Positions 45,375-53,895 of a stretch of 64,000 bases of DNA are shown one piece after another; the stretch's first letter is position 1; each line of letters begins with the position of its first letter. The DNA comes from Wolfiporia cocos (taxonomy: Eukaryota > Basidiomycota > Agaricomycetes > Polyporales > Phaeolaceae). Position numbers and translations under genes: made by a program. The DNA lies in contig JACCLO010000028.1 of assembly GCA_029448655.1 (NCBI GenBank), forward strand, positions 1 through 64,000. Reading direction: 5' to 3'. Below the pieces are notes generated by a model. That model had not been told where the DNA came from, did no database searches, and was given only the letters and a program-made list of their open reading frames with translations.

Positions 45375-46122
45375 CAGCATGCATGCTCCTGATCATCAAG
45401 TTGAAGATCATCATCTCCAATGTTGATCTGGGCCTTGAGCTCAAATGGCCCTACAATCTTACCCATCACTGTCTCCATAAACTCCTTCAACAACATAACA
45501 TCAGTCTCAGCTTCATCATCTTCCTCATCATTGAGAGCCTTCCACTTTGTGTGTCTTTGTTCATTTTCCTTGTACATGCACTCTCAGCTTTTTTGCATGG
45601 CCTTCTAGGCAGGTCTTAGACATCATGGGTAATGTATGCAGGCATGCAGGATGGAAGGAGGTCACTGGCTAATGTTGCCACAAGTCTTGCCTGCTTACAA
45701 TTTCCTGCTGATTCATCACTTATAATTTTTATCTAAATGTGAGAAAATACTCTGAGCGTGAGAACAATTATCGCTCTATTACTTTCAGTTAAAGGTCGGC
45801 ATGGTGCATGCTAAGCGCCCATCTGCAGTGTCGGTGCACCAGCCACAGTGGAATATGAAAAGGTCATGCAAACTTGCTGGGACATTAACCTCAAGTCTGG
45901 CTCATATTGGATGTCAAGGTGCACTTGTGGGTGTGGCCCTTACCCTTGCTGCCCAATGGGACCAAGAATGGCTGTGGTGTGGGGGCGGAGACGGCAGAGA
46001 AGGTCAAGGAGATGTCTCAGACACTATCCTGTGCAGTGCCCAGGCACACTTAATCTTGTTTCCAGTGCTGGGTGGAGGTGGGGGCAGAGGTGAGGTCGGA
46101 CACAAGGCAGTGCACTCAGTCT
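45374..46122. other. Non-LTR stretch with a short minus-strand coding-like fragment
   Basis: 45577-45374 (minus) encodes a charged peptide (KWKALNDEEDDEAETDVM) that could be a transposon or gene remnant; the family is not recognised. 45795-45900 resembles the upstream region of the Cys-rich gene (47970-48095, for example GCTAAGCGCCCAT), so a copy of that promoter region may lie here. Confidence 0.3.
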
Positions 46123-46127
46123 CACAG

Positions 46128-46595
46128 TGTCACAAATTTTGAGGCTAGGCACCTGGCTGGGCATTTACTCAGGATTTGCCCTCTGCGTGGGTCGAACGCA
46201 TTGACTGATGCACAGGAAGTCACGTGACATGGAGATTAGATAAGGAGTCGTTGATTAGGGATTGCGGACCGTCCTCCCCGCCGGGCCGCTCACATGATGT
46301 AGTTGTAGATGACACCTTATGGCATGACGATCGCGACGTCGTGCATGGCCCCCTTTAGGGTGGGCCGCGACTCAGTAGTTACGCCATCTCTACATGTATA
46401 TATACTACGTCATCTGAGGGTTACACCTCAGACTTGTTCTTCTCGATGTATGGGTGATAGCCCTCCTCTCTTGATCACTACAGCATGCTGCCTGACTCCG
46501 CCTCGCCTTGTCTCAACAACTCGGCGTTGTACCCTGGGTCTTAGTACTTATAGGGGTAGGACAGGGATAGAGGTATGCCAGTCAAGTTTGTGTCA
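46128..46595 (+). repeat. Solo LTR (468 bp)
   Basis: It runs TGTCACAAATTTTG...GTTTGTGTCA and is flanked by CACAG (46123-46127, 46596-46600). It has a TATATATAC box and a hairpin TCTGAGG/CCTCAGA, loop GTTACA (46423-46442). Confidence 0.9.
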
Positions 46596-46939
46596 CACAG
46601 CATTTCAGTACAATGTACAATACAATCATACAAATGATAGCATCACTTCATGAGGATTGTTTTAGCTGAGCTATATGCAGGTGCAATATGATGCAGGCAA
46701 GCACCTGGGCATGATAAATTCACTGTGGCAATCCAGTGTTGGAACATCCAGGCAAGTGCGTATCCGATTGCCGGCTGGGTATACCATGCAGTGACACTAG
46801 CATACTTGAACAAGTCAGAAAGATGTGCCTTAGAGATAAGGGTACCCCTTATTATTGTAGAATTTAGGCTGTACATGCTTTGCATGTTTGCCTCCCCGCC
46901 CCAAGGATGAGACAAACCACTGTCCAACATTGTTGTTTC

Positions 46940-47798
46940 TAGTGATGTGCCAGGCCCAGCCTGGCTCAAAAGCCCTGGCTTTGGCCTGGCTTGGACAGCC
47001 CACAGCTTTTCAAAACCTCAGGCTGGGCCCTCATTGACGGCTCACGGCTTGGCCCAGCCTAGGCCCCGGCTCGACCATGGCCTACTACTGCTAAGATAAT
47101 CATCACTTTAGCTTCAGAGCTTGAGATTCACCTTTGCCAAACCTTTCCCAGATGAAATAGAACCTTGAATCCTCCTGTCACAGATTTAACTGGCAGTCCC
47201 AGACCAGTGTCTGTGGAGACATACGTCTAACACCCCTTAGCCAAAAGGGCCACTATAACAGCTCAGCTGTTATAGGCAGGACACGCTATATGTGTAGTTC
47301 ATATTCCCACGCTAGGCACTTATATTGCACCGTTGAGTATTTGGCTTAATACTTGGCATGGTTGGCCTTTCTGGTATTATATGTGCCACCTGGGATTCCA
47401 ACCCCAGATATTCCGTGACACCTCCAATCTATAGTAGGATTAAGTGTGAAATAATCACTCACCAGTGCAGCATTCAGTAGCGTGCCTGCCATATGGGGAA
47501 TCATATAGGCACCCGAAAGTGAGCGGCAGGCTTCAATGTTGAGGACTTGACTTTTCTGTAGTTTTAAATAAACAAGATAGGTGCACAATGATTGAGTTGA
47601 GCATATAACTGGCCTGTATGGGCTTATATTGTGCCTGCCAGATATTGTAGCCATTAAGATCCCTAGGCCGGGGCTCAACAGCTTGGCCCGGCCTGGCCTG
47701 TATCTCAGGCCAGGCCCTGGGCCATCTCAAGCCATGCTGTAAAGCCCAGCTTGGCCCGGCCCGGCTCATGGCCCAAAGCTGGGCCTGGCACATCACTA
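46940..47798. mobile_element. hAT-like non-autonomous TIR element, copy 3
   Basis: It has the same 21-bp inverted ends as copy 1, with a perfect 8-bp duplication GTTGTTTC (46932-46939, 47799-47806). The interior is closely similar to copy 1. It contains the 245-bp insertion at 47176-47420 and shows the empty site for the LTR in copy 1. Confidence 0.88.
47176..47420. repeat. 245-bp solo LTR of the TRIM-like family, nested in hAT-like copy 3
   Basis: It runs TGTCACAGATTT...TTCCGTGACA and is flanked by CCTCC (47171-47175, 47421-47425). Its middle matches 13670-13770 (GTTCATATTCCCACGCT). Short length with TG...CA ends and a 5-bp duplication fits a TRIM LTR. Confidence 0.75.
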
Positions 47799-48185
47799 GT
47801 TGTTTCTTGCACCGCTCACTTCGTTCGCTCTCTTTCACGCGATCCCGACGCTTGCTTCAACAATCCAGGTCCTAGTGGTGGCACCTGCTAGTGAAGCTTG
47901 CACCTATTCCATCCAATAGAGACTGGGAGGAGAGAGGGGGCAGGGCGGGGGAGGAGGGCTGCTCGAGGACGGGGCGCACGCTAAGCGCCCATCCGCAGTC
48001 AGCCACAGCGGAGTTCGAAAAGGCCATGCAAACTCGAAGTCCCTGATCTCTCGCTCTCGTTCTCTCGTGACGACGGGACATTATAAACTCAAGTGTAAGA
48101 CCCTGCCATCATGTAGCAGGATTAACTACCCTTCAGCTAACACTCGTATCAGTGATAACGATAACGAAGAGGTCGCCACACCGAA

Positions 48186-48683
48186 ATGGATCCGGGATAC
48201 ATATCTGGAGTCACAGTTCACCTGGAGTCTCTAAAGCTTATTCGCGAAGTCAAACAGCTGCTGCAGTGCCCGCCATGCGCGGCCGCTGACCAAGAGGAGC
48301 TTTGTGATTGGGTGCAACGACTCGATCATTGCAAGGTGCGCTCTCACTACCTGGAAACCTGTGTTGCGCTAACAGGCTGTCAAAGAATCTCTACGACTCG
48401 CTTCACTTTAAAGCGCCCCTTCTATCTCCTTTCGGCACACTGGACCTCTATCACGACTACGTGTCTGTTTGGGATGATGCGTTTGCTCGGATGAAATCAT
48501 CAAACGGCACAGTGCCGGATACCCCTGCACAGCCCCCACCGATCGAAGCCACCACCAGTCAGGGTATAACCACCGCTGAGCGCAGGACTAGTCGCTCGGC
48601 ACCGCGAAAGAAACTCGAAGAGGTGGTTTATGACCCCCCATGCGCCCAATGCGCTGCAACGCGGCGTGACTGTAGGGGCCCTG
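48186..48683 (+). pseudogene. Cys-rich protein gene, 5' part, disrupted by nested retrotransposons
   Basis: The plus strand opens at ATG 48186 (MDPGYISGVTVHLESLKL), about 100 bp after a TATAAACT box near 48082. A frame change near 48380 leads to LYDSLHFKAPLLSPFGTLDL and on to CAQCAATRRDC, at which point the solo LTR inserted (CCCTG). The reading frame continues after the LTR at 59254. The change at 48380 could be a 1-nt error. The Cys pattern resembles the short Cys-rich DNA-binding-like segments seen in many mushroom proteins, but I cannot name a family. Confidence 0.5.
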
Positions 48684-48922
48684 TGTCACAAACTTTCCTT
48701 AGAGGATACGTAACATCCCTCGCTGCAGGTATTATAGGCGCCGCTAGGTGCGCGCGCGCTTCCATGATCCTCAGCCACCTCCGCGTCTATCCAGGACTCC
48801 GTCTAGATCATATGACTGTAGGTTAGCGCTGTAGGGTAGCGCGCGCCTTAGGTACTCACGTTAGGGTCACACCGTCACATGTCGTTACAGGTAGTTACAT
48901 TATCATGTGCCCTCTTAGTTAC

Positions 48923-49620
48923 TGTCACAGATTTGGGACATGCCACTATTTTTCCCGTATTTTTACCTATTTATCTGGTATTTCTACGACCTTGTAGACA
49001 TTTACGCTGCTAAGCGCCCGTCTACACGTACACGCAACCAAACAACACGTACACAACACGGTATACGTCCACCTGTCATAACAACGCGTACATAACACGC
49101 TTGTACGCGTCAATGACTCAGCGGACTAACCTCCGGTGTCACGCGTCTTACTCATATCCCGATACCGGGCTATGTCAGTACAATTGGATAAGCGGCCCGC
49201 TCGTTATCACATGCCAATGCCCTTACGATTACTCATATCCCGATACCGGTATATAGTTATCACGTGCATGGCTTACTAACGTAGCAACGCCACTTCCACA
49301 ACATGGACCTACGGTCCTAACAACGTTTCTTACTGGTGCGGCCATTACCGGCGCACATGGTCTACTGTAGTTTACGACTTAGCTGTATTAGTTATGTCTG
49401 CGCACAGACCGTCTTCATGTTTGGCTCCCTTACTGGTAACCAAACAATAGCATGTATATAAGTAGGGCTATCGCTACGATAAGCCTTAGATTTGTTCTCT
49501 GCTATCGCATAGTCACATAACATCTCTACTGCGCCTACAAGTGTTCCCTCACCAGCTTCAACAACTCCCTTCAAGTCGTTATCAAGCTATAGTGTGAGTC
49601 CCACAACCTTGTTTGTGTCA
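48923..49620 (+). repeat. 5' LTR of D
   Basis: The LTR runs TGTCACAGATTTGGG...TTTGTGTCA. A TATATAAGTA box is at 49455-49464, and the predicted transcript start AGATTTGTTCT is at 49488-49498. Confidence 0.93.
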
Positions 49621-49622
49621 TA

Positions 49623-49633
49623 AGAACAAATCT
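49623..49633 (+). promoter_or_regulatory. Self-primer binding site of D
   Basis: AGAACAAATCT, two bases inside the 5' LTR, is the exact complement of AGATTTGTTCT at 49488-49498. No tRNA primer complement (TGG...) follows the LTR. Confidence 0.8.
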
Positions 49634-50500
49634 GCCCCCTACCCCCGCCCTTGCGCTTGCGTTTGGGCCTGGGTTTCTATCCTACAGGGGCTATTGCTCG
49701 TTGCTGCGCACATCCCTACTCTTGACAAAGAGTTAGGGGTGATAGTTGAGATCTGGGGGATACATCGTCATCCTCGGCAGAGGATTGACAACCAGGGAAG
49801 CCACACCGCCTTTTTAGGCAGGAGGCCTACCTAACCCGGACTCCAGGGTCAAGGAGACATGGTCCTCGCTGACAAGCTTGGACTATGCGCGGTTAAGACC
49901 CGCCTGTGGAGAAAAGGGGACGGTCTGCCTGTGTGCGCCCAACCCCCTGTCATGGCAAGCGTTGTTCAGCGCCCCATCACTATCCACAGGGTCATCATTA
50001 TGATGGCATGGGAATTTTCCAAAGCCGCCTCCCAGGCGTAAGGGACCTGCTTTGAACCCGTTATGGGAAAAGCAGTGAGGGGGGTGACGTAAAAAATCAC
50101 CCTGCCATAGGTCACTCGCGGTAGCCAATAGCATAAGTCCTCCGGGCAGCTCGGCGTGCGAGCATGGGTTAAACGGATTTGGGGCCCCATTGGAAGAGAA
50201 GCGCGTGGCCCACTCCTTCGGGATGTGGAGCGCTGCTGTCTCGCGATCTTAGATCGACAGTGGTTTTTTAGCCCTGATGTGACACCCATGTGGCTACAGA
50301 CGGCAACCTCATTGTTGAAGCATGGACAGGCTAAGGGATGTAAAATCCCAGCCACTTTCCGGCATCGTCCCTCCGGGGCGGTGTCGTGTATCCGAATCCC
50401 AATCATCTGACCCAGGAACCGGCCTGGCAGTCAGCAACTCTACCCCTGGAGTCGGCGCCTCTGACCGTTAGGGTCATGCGAATATCCGCGCCGTCTCGGC
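49634..50500 (+). other. Leader of D, homologous to the leader of array C
   Basis: This region contains no plausible gene. In reverse complement it matches array C 20890-21798 block by block. Shared segments include the one around 49896-49940 (GACGGTCTGCCTGTGTGCGC), the one around 50112-50150 (CTCGCGGTAGCCAATAGCAT) and the one around 50245-50290 (TTTTTTAGCCCTGATGTGAC). Shared placement next to the primer site suggests a packaging or priming role. Confidence 0.65.
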
Positions 50501-50639
50501 ACAGGGTTTGCGCGCAACATAAGAGTAATTATGCCCCGTAGTACACCTTCTTTGCTCCTGAAAAGGAGTCCACTACCCTACCTTACATAATCCCTTTCAT
50601 TCCTGTTCTTGGACGTATCACTGGGAAACTTTGTTTCTC

Positions 50640-51566
50640 ATGAAGGCTGCACTTTCTAGAATCATGCCCCGCGTTACCCGTCGCACCCGTGGCTCCTCCA
50701 CTGCCCCTTACGTCAAACCGGCGAAGCGGTCCCTTCTCAGCCGCATCGACACCGCCGACATTCCTCGGGCAGAGGACGTCACCTACACGCTTCCTGTAAA
50801 GGAAGACTTACACTGGGAAACTCCATCTTTGGGAGATTCCCGTCCACATGCCAAAGCACATCGCTGAGGCTGGGAAACCCGCTCCTCGACCTCCCAAACC
50901 AGTTCCGCTCGCTAAGCGTATCTGGACAGAGGAAGAGAAGCTAGCGCAATCCATTACCGCCATGGAGAATCCTAATCGAACTCCGCGAACTCAACAAGCT
51001 CAAGCTCGCTCGCGATAAGCTGAATAAGCGAATCGCCGCCAAACAAGCCGCTAAGGAAGCCAAGCAAGCAGCTTCTTCACTGGCCCTCCGTCTCTCCAGC
51101 CCGGCGGCCGGACCTTCTGTTCCGGCCAACCACAAGATTCTCGACCCTTCCCTCGTCTTCGGGAAGAAGAAGCCTCTCCAAGCATGCGATCAAGTTATTC
51201 CCATGCTAGAAGGCACTCTCACTCGCCTCACTCCTCTCGCCAACCACCCCCCTAATTACCCAGGCTTCCATATGGAAAACGACATGCGTTTTCATACTAT
51301 GGTAGTAGAATTAGGAGGACTTGGTGGATAACGTAAAGGATAGAGCGAGACGAGGGAGGATCACAAATAGAGATTGGAGAATTATGAAAAAGTACTGTAA
51401 ACAGCTCGGCAATATTTCCTTTTTGGATTGGCGTACGGACTTAGCTCGTATCGTAGCAGAATGCGTAGCGCTACAAATTTCTTTTGCCTTCGGTGTAACA
51501 CCACCTGACAAGGTGGCAGGGCCCTCAACTACTTCGGTAGAAGAGGATATACTCGCGATTGTATAG
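50640..51566 (+). CDS. Upstream reading frame of D before gag (three frame breaks)
   Basis: A protein-like sequence runs through three frames. It opens with MPRVTRRTRGSSTAPYVKPA, passes to MPKHIAEAGKPAPRPPKPVP (ATG 50848), then to a Lys/Ala-rich predicted coiled coil (LRELNKLKLARDKLNKRIA), and ends with GRITNRDWRIMKKYCKQLGN and a stop at 51566. Composition and continuity across single-base shifts suggest one ORF of about 300 codons broken by indels, not three genes. I do not recognise a family. It lies between the leader and gag, where most chromoviruses have no ORF. Confidence 0.5.
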
Positions 51567-51667
51567 TAGAAATACTATCATCTTTTAACTCTGAAATAGA
51601 GTGCGAGTGTGATCTATAACGAAAGTTGCAGCTTTCAAAACCAATCCCTTCTTAAGAATCTAAGACA

Positions 51668-52440
51668 ATGAGTAACCGGAAACTAACATTCGTCACAAAC
51701 AGATTCACAATGTCCTCCACCTCCTCCGTCAGCACCCCCCTCGCCCCCCGCAAGATGCGCCTCCGCTCAGAAGGCCCGGTGACACCGGTAGCTGGTCCCT
51801 CGGGAACCCAGCAACTGGTGACGCTGGAGCACCTAAGCGAGGGAGAGGAAGAGGAAGAAGAAGAGGAAGAGGAAGTGCCGGAGTTCGCCCCCCCGCAAAG
51901 GGAATCTCCGACCAACCCCATGGGTACGCGCCCAGGCTCCCCCATTGCCGGATATCCACCGGCTCGTCGAACTCGCCCTATCGGGCCCGCCACCACCCTC
52001 GAAATGGAATTTACGGGGCCGACACGACAGACCAATGTCGCTGTCGAGAACAATCTCAAAGCGTACCTCCCTGAGGAGGAACACCACAAGGTAGACGGGT
52101 CCCTACATGGGCCAATAATCGACGCCGCCGTACAACGAAGTGCGGCCATCTCACACGACACCACCGACACCCTCGGTCGAATGGTGCACGCGCGCCTGGA
52201 GCGGATCCACGGCAGAATCGACTCCCTGGTTGGGCAATCCAGGGCAATCGAACAAAAAGCCCAAGACGAGCTACACGAGGCGGTCAATTCAGTCCGCAAC
52301 GAGGTGCTGTCCACGCTGGTGGACCTCGGCAAGGAACTCCGACAGGAGTACACCGCCAAGATCACCACGCTGGAAAAGGAGCTCCGAAAGGACTACCGGT
52401 CCCGGCTGGACGACCTCGAGGATGCAGTTCGCCGAAGCGC
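51668..52440 (+). CDS. gag: Gag of D, N-terminal part
   Basis: This part is an acidic, disordered N terminus (a run of 11 Glu/Asp-type residues near residue 60) followed by a long predicted coiled coil (about residues 160-255, for example HARLERIHGRIDSLVGQ and ELRKDYRSRLDDLEDAV). The frame after 52440 is not the biological one. The coiled coil continues in the -1 frame (MEKVDEELRRIRKN), so one base is missing near 52440. An ATG at 51710 is an alternative start. Confidence 0.7.
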
Positions 52441-53895
52441 ATGGAGAAGGTCGATGAGGAACTCCGGAGGATTCGCAAGAATCCCTCCGTTCCCAACCCT
52501 CCCGGCGTCCGCACGCCCCCGGAAGAACCCGCACCGGCCCCCGGCAATGCTCAAGCCCGTGCAGCCGAGGCCGCTGCCGCCGCACAAGCTGCAGCCGCTG
52601 CTGCAGCAGCCGTCGCCCCGCAGATTCCAGGTCTGCCTCAAAACCTGAAAATCCCCCCTCCCCCCGAATTCTCTGGGTCATCTGGAAAGGTGACTGCGCA
52701 GGAATGGGTGGAGAAGATGGGCCTGTACTTCGGTACGCTCAGGGTCTACGATGACCATGACCGTATCACCACGGCCCTCTTCCGCGTCACAGGGGACGCA
52801 TACAAGTTTTTCTCGCCTCTCATCAAGAAGGCAGGAAACGGTGAACCTCTCGGCACCTGGGAGGACTTCACCAAATCCGTAATGGTGCAATATGGGAAAA
52901 TGACGGATAAGGAGATAGCCAAGAAGGAAATTCGCGGCTACTACGGTACCAAGGGCAAGGAACTGGCAGAATCGAACTATTTCAATTACTGCGAACGGTT
53001 CCGCACCCTCGGCCGACTCTCCGAAACCGCCAACGAGACTCTGGTGTGGGAATTCACCGAGACTCTCCCGGAAAAGGTCAAGGACACCTTAAACGTCCTC
53101 GGCAAGACCCCGTTCTTCAAGGCGCCCACCGACATCGAGCCTCTGATCGACTTCGCTCTAGAAATGTATCAGACATCTTACCCTGACAAGATCAAGGGCT
53201 CGATCTTCGAGAAAGCCGGTAAGAAGGACTCGGCACCTGCCGAAAAGAAGGAGACGTCCTCCGCTTCTGCGAAGAAGTCGGAGAAGAAAAAGGACAAGGG
53301 AAAGGCGCCCGCCAAAGCCCCCGCCGACACCGCCAACGCCGTCTGCACTTACTGCAAGCAGACGGGACATTACTTCAACAAATGTCCTAAGCTTGCCGCG
53401 GACAAGGCTGCGGGAACGTTCGTGCCTGCCGCTCAGCGGGCCGAACAACAAAGGGCGAAGGATGCAGCTGCCGCGTCTGGAAAGACCACGGCTGCTCCTT
53501 CGGGTAGTGGAAAGGGACAGGCTTCTGGCAAGAAGCCGTACTCGGCGCCCCCCGCGGATGGCAAGACGTATCGTGCCCGAACGATCTGGGAAGAAGTGAC
53601 GGCTGACTCAAACTCAGCAGGACCCTCGGCCCCCGCCACCACCTGTCGCCAATGTCGGGACCATCTCGGTTCCCCTCGCCCCAACCACACGTCTCGAAGA
53701 CGTTCTGTGAAGAACACACCAGCCCCGCAGCGGCTGGGAGTGTACAGCGCCCCGAAGAAGCGCACCTCTACGAAGAGGCTTCACAGAGACCCCTTATCTT
53801 GTGGGAAGATAAGGCGGTCGTACGTCACCCGGTATCCCATCTCGGCATATTCGGTAACTCGGCAATGGACTTTGCCCGGAGGACAAGGACACTAG
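52441..53895 (+). CDS. gag: Gag of D, capsid and zinc-knuckle part
   Basis: After an Ala/Pro-rich linker comes a retrotransposon-gag domain (PPEFSGSSGKVTAQEWVEKM through YLNVLGKTP-like text, residues ~75-240). A Lys/Ala-rich linker and the CX2CX4HX4C knuckle CTYCKQTGHYFNKC (near residue 302) follow. The last ~80 codons overlap the start of Pol, which lies in the -1 frame. Pol becomes open only after a stop at 53604, so any frameshift must occur between 53607 and 53895. I see no classical slippery heptamer there. Confidence 0.85.
   Translation: MEKVDEELRRIRKNPSVPNPPGVRTPPEEPAPAPGNAQARAAEAAAAAQAAAAAAAAVAPQIPGLPQNLKIPPPPEFSGSSGKVTAQEWVEKMGLYFGTLRVYDDHDRITTALFRVTGDAYKFFSPLIKKAGNGEPLGTWEDFTKSVMVQYGKMTDKEIAKKEIRGYYGTKGKELAESNYFNYCERFRTLGRLSETANETLVWEFTETLPEKVKDTLNVLGKTPFFKAPTDIEPLIDFALEMYQTSYPDKIKGSIFEKAGKKDSAPAEKKETSSASAKKSEKKKDKGKAPAKAPADTANAVCTYCKQTGHYFNKCPKLAADKAAGTFVPAAQRAEQQRAKDAAAASGKTTAAPSGSGKGQASGKKPYSAPPADGKTYRARTIWEEVTADSNSAGPSAPATTCRQCRDHLGSPRPNHTSRRRSVKNTPAPQRLGVYSAPKKRTSTKRLHRDPLSCGKIRRSYVTRYPISAYSVTRQWTLPGGQGH

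Noticed and set aside
51652..52368. 238-codon Ser-rich minus-strand ORF over gag of D
   Set aside because: It is antisense to the Glu-rich and coiled-coil gag region; composition mirrors the sense codons.
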